In this document: piece by piece, positions 1 to 10,976 of the stretch
How positions within the stretch are numbered: position 1 is the stretch's first letter
How the letters are laid out: every line of letters begins with the position of its first letter
DNA from: Gaeumannomyces sp. JS-464
Lineage: Eukaryota; Ascomycota; Sordariomycetes; Magnaporthales; Magnaporthaceae
DNA: 64,000 nucleotides
Direction: 5' to 3'
Assembly: GCA_002197995.1 (NCBI GenBank)
Contig: NGZR01000001.1
Span: 6,510,001 to 6,574,000, forward strand
Translations under genes and position numbers: made by a program
Notes under the pieces: model-generated
Seen by the model: the letters and a program-made list of their open reading frames with translations, nothing else
Told to the model about the DNA's origin: nothing
Databases searched by the model: none

Positions 1-1237
1 CACCTCGTCCACGTCGGCGCCCGTGACCTCGCACACGGCCGCGATGGAGTTGATGCTGCTGACGCGCTGCGCCAGCATCGAGTTGGCCACCAGCTTGGCC
101 AGCTCCGACGACCAGACGTTGGTGCACAGGATGCGCGCTGGCTCGACCCACGCGGCGTAGACCGAGGCCAGGGCCGCCGCGGCCCGCCTGCCCGAGGGCG
201 TCTCGGCGGACCCGATCAGGACGCGGTCCGGGTAGATGAGGTCGTCGACCGCGGTTCCGGCGGCGAGGAACTCGGGGTTTGACAGGATCTCGAACTTGGC
301 TCCCTCGCGGTGGCGCTCCATGGTCTCCTTGAGCATGTCGGCGGTGCCGCAGGGCACGGTCGACTTCTCGACGATGATGGCGCCGGGACGTGCGTACTTG
401 GCAACCATTTCTGTGCAGGCCAGAAACGCGGCCATGTTGGTGGCGCGGTGGGCGCCGTTCCCCTGTGTCTTGGTGGGCGTGTTGACGGCAATGAGGACAA
501 TGTCTGCCGTGGCGATGGACTCGGCTATCTCTGTGCTGAAGAACAGGTTTGGCTTGCGGGCGGGAATGGTGATTCTGGCCCTGACCTCGCCACCAGTCGC
601 GGCGGCCACGCCAGAGGATCCGGTAGGCAAATTGTCGAATGAGCATTCGCGGGAGCCATCGCGAGCTAGCCGGACAATCTCGGCCAAGCCAGGTTCGTAG
701 ATCGGCGGATGGGCCGAGTTCCAGCGGCGGATGCGCGTCTCATCGCGGTCGACGACAGTGACGCGGATGTTGGGGTTCTGTGAGGCGATCACGGCAGCCG
801 TAGGTCCACCTATAAATGTTTTGTAGTGAGTAAAGAGTGTATGATGTATGGAAAGGAAAATAGGGTGATGGGTGGGCAGGAGAGGAAAGGCGAGGGGTGG
901 GTCATGAACCAGGTGATAGAAATAGACAAGTTATATGGTAGGCGGGTAGACGAGACAATCGAGGGAACGCCGTCGCAAGGCATCACTTACCAACGTAGCC
1001 CGCTCCAACGCAGCAAATATGACGAACCACGATCGGCTCAGTGGAGTCACCGTTGGCGAGACCTGGGCCACTTGCGCGGCCGGAGAGAGTGGCGGGCTCA
1101 ACATCATGGTTGCCACTGTCGCGAAAGGGCTGAAGCGCCGGGCTGAACGAAAGACTGCCTCCCGGAGTGGTCGGGGCGGTTGACGCATCGCCAAGAGCGC
1201 TGTCGTCGGAGGCGCCCGTCGACCCGCGATACTCCAT
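1..1237 (-). CDS. ugd: UDP-glucose 6-dehydrogenase, C-terminus beyond the left edge
   Basis: It oxidises UDP-glucose to UDP-glucuronate with two NAD+ in the cytosol, supplying sugar nucleotides for polysaccharides. Exon 1 is 1237-991 and exon 2 is 809-1, with an intron donor GTAAGT at 990. The splice joins residues CVGAGYVG to GPTAAV, rebuilding the N-terminal NAD-binding GxGxxG loop. Later hallmarks are VNTPTKTQGNG (about residue 175), the VEKSTVPCGTA stretch, NPEFLAAGTAVDDL, and the catalytic Lys and Asn in ELAKLVANSMLAQR. The window stops before the catalytic Cys motif, so 352 codons are visible and the 3' end is missing. All of the visible coding sequence is open with no frame break. About 70 Ser/Ala/Gly-rich residues precede the Rossmann fold, longer than bacterial or animal enzymes; they could be a real extension or a start called too early. 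The family assignment is secure. Confidence 0.93.
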
Positions 1238-4068
1238 GATACCTGATGCGTGAAGCGATGATATATCCTGTGGGTTGGCAAGCGATTAGGGTGACGCGCG
1301 TGACTTTGTATGGAAAGCTATTGATGGCAGATATCTGATCTGGATGGGTGACAAGGAAGATTGCAAAGAAGAAAGAAGGTGGATGCAGAGTCGGTTGGGA
1401 AAATTGGTGACTCAAGGCAGCGATGCGAGGTTGCCCTGGTACTTTGGGGGGATAGATTTATCGAGGTGAAGGAAACAATATCAAAAGCGCGTTGTGTATG
1501 CGTGCGTGGTTTGGAGGGGCAGGGTGGCATGGCATACCTGGAAGGAAGTGTCAAGCGACAGAGGGGTAACAGCCGGCAAACTGAGAGGCAAGTCAAGTTT
1601 GTCCAGCCTCTGGCCCAAGCTCGGAGAAGACGTCTGCAAGCTCTCCCGCGACCCGGCACGGTGGGAGGCGGCCACGCGGACTGCCGCCCACTCGCAAGGT
1701 GGACGGCTGGGTGAACTTGGTTCACACATCTTGCTGCTCGTCTCCTGATCTTCCTTGTCCCTGGGTATCAAGGACACAGGGTGGGAGGACGGGAGCCGTT
1801 ACCCCTGAGCAGAGAGAGCACGAGATATACCGGCACGCACGCTTGCTAGGAAGGCAGGAGCCGGTCAGATGCTGGACAAGGAGCAAACGGGGCCAAGCGA
1901 GGACCGCAAGAGACAAACGAGGCTCATGGCCAGGCTTACATAGTATAACCTATATGTTTGCACGAGATGAGATCCCGGGCGCCACCACTGCGTGCCACTT
2001 GCTCGGTTCGTGTAATTGTCACGGGTGCCGGGCGCGGTCACGTCGGGCGAGCAGGAGCAACGACGATAACGACGGCAACGTGGCCAGTAACACAAGGCTG
2101 CCGGTCAGGAAGATCACAAGAAGATATTGTCAAGGGTAGAAGAGTCAAGTGCCAGAGAATTGCCGAGGGATGTGGTTGTGCGAACTAGGGACGCGTTCAA
2201 GGCATCCGGTTTGTGTTGCCAGCTGTCAACAGGGGGAGACCGTCCGGGAGCGGAAGGGAGACAGCCACAGCATACGATGAGAATAAGGGAACAAGCCGCG
2301 CGCCGCAAAAGCCAGACCGAGGGAGCGGGACGATGTTGATAAAAACAGCTCAGCACCCGCACCCGCACCCGCACCCGCTTGGGCGCGCGGCCTGCGGTAT
2401 GATGACTGCGTCCCAGGCACCTCTCTGGGGCAAACCGGTGGCCCGAGAAGTGGGATGCCTTGTACGTCCCCACTAGCTTGATGTGAATCCCGAGTCACTC
2501 GTGTTCCCCATTCCGGCATTGGACATTGGACATGCCCGGCGGCAACCAAGCAAGGCACGGTAGGTGATAGGACGCACTAGGAACGCATGCTTACAGAGGG
2601 CTAATGAGACAGATCCCTCCCGCATTTGGACAGGCTCGGCACAGCGCCCCGGGGAATCCACCCACTTACACACCTACACGGCACACCACCTTCAAGAAAG
2701 GTGCCCAGTAAGTACGTTTTGGGTACAAAAGAGAGACTGGAAAGGAAAAAAATAAACAGGGCTTCGGCACTACCTTTTAGTTGCGTCCACGCCAGGCACC
2801 TGACAGCGACGACGTTCCCTGAAGGGGCAAGGATCTGAGAGGTATTAGGTCGGTCGGCTTTCTCTAGCGGGAGCTGACTGGAGACAGCAAAGCCGAATAG
2901 GAAAGATAATCAATCAGGGATCACGGCGCCCCGGTCGTACCTTGTGTTTCCACAACACACATGAGCACCGGCAGCGACAGCCCCAGCCCCAGCCCGTGAT
3001 GGGAGATAAAACCGATTCATGGAGGTGGAATAAGGAAGCAGATGGATGCCTACCAACAGCACGGCACCAATGAGATCGCGCCGCTGTCGCACACTCCCCG
3101 CGTGGACCAATCAGACAGTCGGCTGTGTCGAGCAGCAAACACATGGCGTTGTGGCAAGGTCGCATGTAGCCCGGCCCCGTCCGGGAGAAGACGGGAGGGA
3201 GCTATTGCGGGCTCGCCTCGATGCAGGTGATCCCCTAAGCTAGGCTGAGGGCCCTGCCCATCAGGGAGGGGGCGCGTGGATGGAGGTCTTGGGCAGCTGT
3301 TGATAACATATGGATTGAGAATGAGCGAGGATTGGGGGAGCATCTGCAGATAGGTTGTCGATGAGTGGGGCTAATGGGGAGGGTGGGGCCTAATTGATAC
3401 ATCGCGCGCCAGTCATCGCGCCCTCGTGGGTTATTCCTTCGATGTCGACATCCCACGCTCTTTGAGGCTCTAACTACCATCCACGGACGGATACCAATAG
3501 TATCAACACACCGACTGGGTTTTTTCTTTGGTGTCGCTAGTCAGCGACTCGGGTCGCAGCTGCTACCATGTGTCTTTTCCATGCTGTCGCCTGCCACTCC
3601 GCGCTCCTGCTGACCCTGCTTGCCAGCCGCGTGCTTGGGCAGCAGGATCCGGTGTCTCGCCTCGCTCGTTCAGCTTCTATCTCCGACCACGGACCGGGGA
3701 ACATGGCGTGGGGGCAGGTAGATGGAGGGGAAGATATGGTCAAAAGTAACTTCGAACCATCACTCTAATCGCCCATAACCGGTGTGGTGGCTGAGGAAGA
3801 GGGGCTTTTTCCCGCGTGGGCACCTGGAACCTGGAACCAGCAGCCTGAAAGAATTCATGCTTATCCCGGGTCGGGCTCACGAACCATGTGCAAGAAGCTC
3901 CCACCTGCGGCGATGCATGTGGCCGCGGCGTCCTAGTCCGTCGATTGTCATTCACCGCAAACCCCAGACGTTCGACTCCAAGATAACCCAACAGCCAGGC
4001 AACCCGTTGGTCTGGTGTAAATCCCACACAGCAGAACGACTCTTGATCTTGGCGCCACGAATATCGCC
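1238..4068. other. Intergenic region between ugd and the GT4 gene
   Basis: This 2.8-kb divergent spacer contains only short, family-less open frames. It presumably holds both promoters. It includes a short hexamer repeat at 2353-2377 and a 66-codon open frame at 3568-3768 with a hydrophobic start (see findings). I see no RNA gene or mobile element. Confidence 0.6.
2353..2377. repeat. Hexamer microsatellite (GCACCC)x4
   Basis: Four perfect copies of the hexamer GCACCC lie in tandem in non-coding DNA upstream of ugd. It is a simple repeat with no evident function. Confidence 0.85.
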
Positions 4069-5600
4069 ATGGATGCCTCACAGTTTCCCGAAAGTCTGCG
4101 CGACAAGCGCATCCTGCTCTGCACGGAGAGTTTCGGCCCCGTGAACGGCGTATCGCGGACAACGCTGATGCTTGTCAACCACCTCAGAGAAAATGGCGTC
4201 GACGTGAGTGTGGTGGCGCCGCATAACCACACAAAGCAGAACACTTTTGTTCCCATAATTGTTCCGTTACAGCAGCGAACACCACCCTCTGATGCATCAC
4301 TTGCATCCCGCAGCCCTTCGTTACCCCATGGCCGGCGAAACACCGAAGTCAGAGTCAAGGGATACCCCCTTCCCTACAACCCCGAGCTCTCCGTGGTTTA
4401 CCCCGTGCGGCTCTCGACACTATATGCGCGGACTTGTGCGGATGGCAGGCCGCCGGATCTCGTCTACCTGGCGTCACCAGCAAGCCTGGGCTTCCAAGTG
4501 ATGCTGCAGATGCGGCAGCAGTCGGCCGGCAGGCAGGTGCCCATCGTCGCCAACTTTCAAACAGCGCTGGGAGACTATTGCGCCATCCTGCTCCCGGGTC
4601 CGCTCGGCAAGCTGGCCGCGGCAGTGTTCGCAGTCGTCGAGGGGTTTCTGTACCGCCACGCCTCGGTCAAGGCCGTCTTTTACCCATCGTCGTACGTCCG
4701 CCGCTATCTCGACGGCCGGGCCGCCGTGGGCCCCTCCGACAAGCTGCACCTTCTTCAGCGGGGGTGGACACGGAGCTCTTCAGCCCCTCCAAGCACAGCG
4801 ACGAGCTGCGCCGGCGGCTGGCGCCCAACGGCGAGGTCATCGTGCTATGCGTCACGCGGATCGCGGGCGAGAAGGGCCTGGACTTCCTGGCCTCGGTCGC
4901 CGCGGAGCTCGACGCGCGGGAGCGGGACGGCGGCGTGCCATTCATCCTGCACATCGTCGGCGGGAACCGCAGCCACGACGTCTTCGAGGGCATCCGGGCG
5001 TCGTTCCCGCCGTGGCTCCTCGAAAAGGGCCGGGTCGTGTTCGCGGGGTTCCAGACGGGCGAGGAGCTGGCGCGCAGCTACGCGACGGCCGACGTCTTTG
5101 CGCACTGCTCCGTGACCGAGACGTTCGGGCTCGTGGTGCTAGAGTCCATGGCCAGCGGGGTGCCCGTCGTCGCCAGGGACGAGGGCGGGCCCAGCGACGT
5201 GGTGCGGCACGGCGAGACCGGCTTCCTGGTCCCGCCCGCCGACATGCGGGGGTTTGTGGACAAGGTCGTCCTGCTCGCGCGAGACGGCGAGGGGAGGCGC
5301 CGGTTCTCGGAGGCAGCGAGGCGGCAGGCGTGTGACGCGACCTGGGACAGGATAAACAATGCGGTCGCGTGGAAGATGGCCGAGGTGATCGAAGAGAAAA
5401 GGACGGAGCTCGGGGCGGCGACGGGTTGTTCCAGCGCTGGCCGCTTCCTGCGGCCGTGGGTTGACTACCTCGGCGACAAGGCCCGGTATCCCAGGCTGGC
5501 CGTCGCCATGGGCCTCATATTCGCTGTATGGGCGGTGGTCGGTTTTTATCTGGCCTTCATCATAGTGACTTTGTGGGCCAGGTCACAACTCAGATTGTAA
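4069..5600 (+). CDS. GT4 glycosyltransferase with C-terminal membrane anchor (frame broken once)
   Basis: This resembles fungal group-1/GT4 glycosyltransferases that transfer a sugar from a nucleotide donor onto a lipid or glycan acceptor; the exact substrate cannot be read. The N-terminal half starts MDASQFPESLRDKRILLCTE and contains GYPLPYNPELSVVYPVR. The C-terminal donor-binding half contains GVDTELFSPS, TRIAGEKGLDFL, the HCSVTETFGLVVLESMASG region (E-x7-E retaining motif) and a final membrane helix near residues 480-505. The reading frame shifts by one base at the G5 run 4760-4764. Family logic requires LLQRGVDTE, which needs a sixth G; with that base the protein is 510 residues. I tested an intron explanation (GTACGT at 4692 to TTCTTCAG at 4758), but it would delete conserved residues and give the wrong frame. 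The start is the first ATG before the conserved KRILLCTESFGPVNGVSRT block. Confidence 0.85.
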
Positions 5601-8067
5601 GACTAAGCGCCGGCGTGGTTTGAGACAGCCCCGCGCGTGCCGGCCAGGGCGGCAAATGTGCTAGGGGAGAGTGTAATGCTCGGCGCGTGCATTATTATTC
5701 CCGGCGGATGGCGAGTCTGACGTATCTATTGTTATCCTTCTCCTCAGATGAATATCTGATTGGGGTTGGTAGAAGCTATATTTTGCCGGCAATGGCGGCA
5801 GTTTCTTCCCTGCTCAGGTATCCCATGACGACGTGGGCAGTCATAACGAATGACAGTTGCAATACTAAGCGGCAGGAATGCAACAATCCGGCCGTGGAGA
5901 GCCGCACTCGCGGCCCCTGATGTGTTGATCTGAGCGGTGATCGTTGAGAAATGCCGTGAACAGAAATAAACCCACATGCTGTCTCATCCCGGCCTGGTGT
6001 CGGGATCGGGAGAGTCGGTATGTCGTCACCTCGCGGGATTGAGCCAGCGGCTACCAGGGGTAACCCCGGGGCAGGGGAGACAGGTTGGGCGACGGCAATC
6101 GCCTCAGCTTTGTTAGCACTGCCGCCTCTCGATGGAGGGGGAGAGGGCCTGCTGCCAAAGGTGGCCAATTCGAACCAGCCTATGGCGTTGCGACGCCTGT
6201 TGGATTTCATGGCATTTATTGGCCCGGCGATGCTTGGCATTCATTGGCCCAGAATGCTCGTCTGAATGGTGTCAAACAATGACTGCAAAAAGCCCCTACA
6301 CTTGGCCGGACTGGGCCTGGTTTGCCAAAGCCGAAGCTAGCAACGGCGCCGACCGCCGCGATTGAGAGGCTGTCGATGGCCGCAGAAAGGTTGTGTGCGA
6401 GGCCCCAAAGCCAATCGCGGCCGCAGGCGGAGGGCTGGGCGAGAGCGGATGAGCGTCACGTGGCGCCACCGTTGCCCCTGACGCGCTCGCCCTTGGGCTG
6501 GGGATGGTTTCAAAAGCGCTGGGAGCCCAGCCTGGGTGTGGGCGACTAAAATTGTCCCGACCACGTTTTTGTTGCCCTTCGTCTGCTGCTTCTTCTTCTT
6601 GACAAGTGATGGAGATAATACCCCAGATGGAACACGCTTTCGAAGCCCCCAAAGAACTGGCTGTATGTCATGGCGGTTGTACCCGCTCATCAGGATCCAG
6701 CCCATTGTGCACTTTCGCTGCATCTTGCCCAGTCCCAACCATCTGCAGTGGTGGCTTGTGGCCGAGATCGATGGTGACGGAGGCGGTGGGCGTGGTGTGG
6801 TGGCCAGCTTGCAGGGCCACCCTTGATCTGCCATGTGCCTGCATGAAGCTCCCGTCTGCGACCCCAGCAGGCCAGCAAAGCCCCGGCGCCGTCAAACACA
6901 CCCACCACCAATCACGGGCCACTGTCGCACGGGCTTTGCCTTTTGTCCCTGCAAGTGTCTGGCCCAGTTTGGCGAAACCTCAGACTGCCTTCAGACTTGG
7001 TTTGTTCCATGATGCAGGTGATCCGACGACTCCTTGCTTTGGCTTGCCGAATGCTGGATCTGGATTGAGGCCGCCCACATGGCAGCGGCTCCGGATGTAG
7101 GAACGGTCACTGTGTGATTGCTGGCTGATGCCCGCCGCGCCTGCTGTGCTTGTGCTGGCCGTGGCGATGGCGCAGCGTCCCATCCAGATCACTGTGCCTA
7201 GCCATCCCTTGTATCTGCTCAGGGAGGATAGCCTGGCGGCGAGCAGTACATACTATGCACGTCGATGGGTGCGACCTCCTCGTATGTATAGCTGCGCTCT
7301 CCGCGAACTGGGCGGATTTCGCAGAGCCTCCACCTCAAAGCGGGCAGCCCAGACGTCGGTCGACCACCTCGGCCCCTGCCCCTGGGCTAAAATGGCCGGC
7401 GCTTGCCCAATCAGCAGCGCCTCTGGCCTCCTGCATTTGCAATCGGTGTTCCCCAACCCAATGTAAGGACAGGGCCTGCACGCTCCCCCACCGCCTATCA
7501 GGTCATCTTTGGCAGGCCTGCGACGACAGTCAGGTAATTTCCGTGCGCCCATCGGCTGGTAAGATCTCGCTCTCCTCCTCCTGCCCACCCCGTCGCAGCA
7601 CCAGCACGACCAGGTTGCTTGTCCATCCCAAGCCGGCTTCTGGTGGGCTGTTTCTCCATCCGTTCCACTCTGTTTTATCCCATTTGCTGTAGCCCACCCA
7701 GCCGCAATTTTTCCGCATCTCGCTTCCGCTCTCAAGCCACTGCTTTTCATAACATCCCTAATTCTTCCGCGGCAACACGCTCGCGAGTGGCGCCTTATCA
7801 CCTTCTGCTCCTCCCCAATAGACCACGGGCAGGTCCCATTTTCACTTCTCGACTATCGACGGACCGGCTTCCCTGATCGTGTAACAACATCTATCCTCGA
7901 CGCTCCTTTCTTTCCTTCTTTCTGCTTTTTTTGCTGTTTCTCCTCTCGTCCTTTTAGGGCAGACGGCGCCTTCATTTCAGCGAAATTGACGCCCGTTCCA
8001 ATCCGCCCTCGATTTCCCACCAGCCTAGCCGTCGACCGGCTGTAATACCTCGCGATCCGACGACACA
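5601..8067. other. Intergenic region
   Basis: No supported gene is present in these 2.5 kb. The last 150 bases before the next start are pyrimidine-rich (runs of C and T at about 7898-7960), typical of a filamentous-fungal core promoter or 5' leader. Remaining open frames are short and lack family resemblance. Confidence 0.6.
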
Positions 8068-9163
8068 ATGTTCTGGCGAACAGTCCTCCCGGCGGGCCTC
8101 CTCTTCGCCCAGGCCCACGCCGCACTCGAGGCGATGGAGGTGGACGACCTGATGGGGACGAACTCGGGAGTGCTGGAGAAGAGGCAGGAGCTTTTCCCAG
8201 GGCAAGACGGGGACATCCCCGCAACCATCATCACCAAGAGGCAATCGGCGGGAGTCTCCCTGAACGGCGACGGCACCATCAACATGACGGCGTGGGACGA
8301 GACGGCGAACAAGGCCTGCAGGGAGGCCCTGAGCAAGCTCCCCGAGTCGACGAACCCGTCGGGCACCTGCGTCTGCTACAACCTGCCCGCCCTCAACAAC
8401 GTCACGGGCGCCTTCGAGGCCGACCTGAGGCTATACCAGCTGACGGCCCCGACCGGAGAATTCGCCGGGATCCCGCAGCAGAACATCCAGGTCGGCCTGC
8501 AGTACAACGGCGCCTCCGTGTCGCCCATCTCCCCTGCCGCGGCCGCCAGCATGAGGATCTCAGCGAGGCAAGAAGCGGGCGGGAACGGAAACAACCTGCG
8601 GATCCTCCAGTCGTACCTGTTTGTCGGCCAGATCGACAAGGACAGGATGACTCCCGGAATGAACATGTAAGGAGTCTCTCTTCACCATCATTGACCCAAC
8701 GACATGGCATTGCCTACTTCGTGTGCGGCTTGGTTGTCGCGCTTCACTTTCAACATTGATGCTAACAAGAGAATCAAACAGGGCCACGCTTGAAGCGCTT
8801 GTCATGCCGACCGTCACCCTGTCGGCCATCAACCCGACGGGCCAGACCGTGACTACCAACGTATCATCCAACGAGGCAGCTTTCGTCGCCGGCGTTTTCT
8901 CTAACTCGATCGTCATGTCCGAGTTCTCGGTGGCCAATATGGCTGTCGAGGAGTCGCTCCGGCAGCTGGCTAACAGCACGGTCCCCTTCGTGCTCCCCGG
9001 CGTCCAGCTGATGATCTTCCCCTTTGGTCTCATCATCTGCAGCATCTGGCTCGTCGGTTTCGTTGGAGCCGTCGGCTATGGCACCATCGAGCGCATGGGA
9101 TTCCGCGATCAGTACAGGCGACGCATCGCGCTCCAGGGCAAGGGTACCATGGCCAGGATATAA
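8068..9163 (+). CDS. Secretory-pathway single-pass membrane protein, function unknown
   Basis: A 326-residue protein encoded by exons 8068-8666 and 8782-9163. The intron has donor GTAAGG, branch-like GCTAAC at about 8761 and acceptor CAG, and joins the codon ATG across the splice. The N-terminus is a signal peptide (MFWRTVLPAGLLFAQAHA). The lumenal part has several N-glycosylation sequons, the pair CVC near residue 110, and dibasic sites (EKRQ, TKRQ) that a Kex2-type protease could cut. A hydrophobic segment near residues 280-305 (LMIFPFGLIICSIWLVGFVG) is followed by a short basic tail. I do not recognise a named domain. The architecture (cleavable signal, glycosylated ectodomain, one helix, about 25 cytosolic residues) suggests a type I membrane protein of the endomembrane system or plasma membrane. 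The absence of frame breaks and the good splice sites support a real gene. Confidence 0.85.
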
Positions 9164-10976
9164 AGGAGGTGGAAGAAAGGAAACGAGGGGAGACAAGGAA
9201 AAGAGAAGAGAAACAAAAAAGACAAACAGAATAAAATATCAACGACGTCACAAGCATCACGCCTCGCGATTCTCCACGGCTTTGGCCAGCGATGGTCAAA
9301 CTACATCCTCCGGATACAGCGGCCGATCGATCATGAGCACGGAGTGTTACGACTCGGCGCCCCCGCCTCCGGGAGACTACGTCCATCACACCCGCGTTAT
9401 CGTGGGTGGGTGTATTATTTGTATTCCAGCGATTTCCAAGCCATCACGTGGAAAAGCATGCTGTCAAGGCGTTCTATGGGCCAGACGATGCTTTCTCATT
9501 TTTGCACTTTGTTCCTTGCTTTATGTCTCTTTATTCGAGTTGCTATCTCAGTGGCATGGCGGCATCAGCAGTAGCGTTTCACGGGGTCCTGTCTAGAGCG
9601 AGTCGACATTGTCGAGGTCTATCTTGCAGCAGGAGATGAAAGGATCTCACGGTGTATATACTTTTTTTTTTTTGTCTAACTCGTGCTACATTAAACCTCA
9701 TTTATGTACTTCATCTTTCTCCCCTTTGTCTTTGGATTCCGAGTCGTAGGCTATAGCCAGCCAAGCTTCAGGTGTGCACGTCATGGCCTCCTGGTCGAAG
9801 TGCCCTTGATGCCTAAGGACCGAAGGATTTCTTTCTCGAAATTGCAATTCGGTGACAGGCCATTGAGGGTCCAGCATCCAACCGACTGAAACGAATCCAA
9901 CATGCCTTGCCCACAAGCCCACTGATCCTCAGTGTCGAGTGCCGACATGCCCGGCCCAGAAGTGGCCCCCCACCGCATGATTCCATCTCCGTTCTCTGCA
10001 GGGGAGACCGCAGATGCCTGGGTCGCCTGCGCAATGGTCCGACAGTAGCGTGTCTATTTTCTCCCACACGCCGCTGCAGGACCCGCCGAGCCGCCCACAG
10101 GACCGAGCAACCCGCCAAACCCAAACCGCCCCGCCCCACCGCAGGACTTGGTCCCGTCAAGCCCAAGCTCGATTCGATCTGCAAATATCATCCATTCATC
10201 CTGTTCGCCTCGCGCGCCGCGGGCTTGCTGTGACGGCGTAGGCAGCTCCTACCGAGCCCTCGGCTGGGCCCTGAGATCGTCCACGTCGTATTCATATCCC
10301 TATGTATACCAGATGTTTTGTCTGCCGGCCCAAGGCGGAGTAACCTGGTTGCCTCCTTCATGCGACGATTCCGTCGCTGTCCTCGCTGGTAATTCCTGAG
10401 TCGGCCCTTTAGAGTGAAGGGGTGTCCATGCGATCAGCTTTCCTTCTAAACTGCGGTTTTTGCCTTCCGATCCTCCATTGTCGAGACTTTCTCGCCATTA
10501 TCGCGCCGTCCGATTGCGCAATGTCGACACAGCACCCCGGTCGAGGCGTCCAGCTGTGGAGGCTTCCCCCCTGTTCCGTGACATCGACATGGGCGTGGAG
10601 GGGGACTGCCAACCCCTTGGAAAGCATGATGAGCTTCAGTCGCCGGGCCGGGGCAAGGGTTGAGCTGGTGGCGATGCTGGAAGGCGATTCCCTGACGCCT
10701 GCAGTCTGTTAACACGTTCCCGTCTGTTTCTTTTATCGCTTTTCTTCCCTGTCTCTCCTTCCTCCCCATGCTGGCCATCTGTCTTAGTGGTCTGCGAGCA
10801 ACACCTTCATCCAGCTTGCTCTCAGCCATTTCTAAGACCTCGGGAAAGTCCGTAGCCGCTAGGGCACATAGACGAAGAAGCTACAGGGCACGGGCAGGAT
10901 ACCGCCTTGCCTCAGTTACCTACCTAATCATCTTTCCTACTATTTCAGAGGCTCAGTGAGCCCCACGACCGCCATC
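9164..10976. other. Intergenic region
   Basis: It contains the 3' flank of the membrane-protein gene, including a T-run at 9661-9673, and the promoter and leader of the large disordered protein. I see no gene. Confidence 0.55.

Noticed and set aside
4692..4758. Intron as the cause of the GT4 frame change
   Set aside because: GTACGT to TTCTTCAG would remove conserved residues YVRRYLDG and still give the wrong phase.
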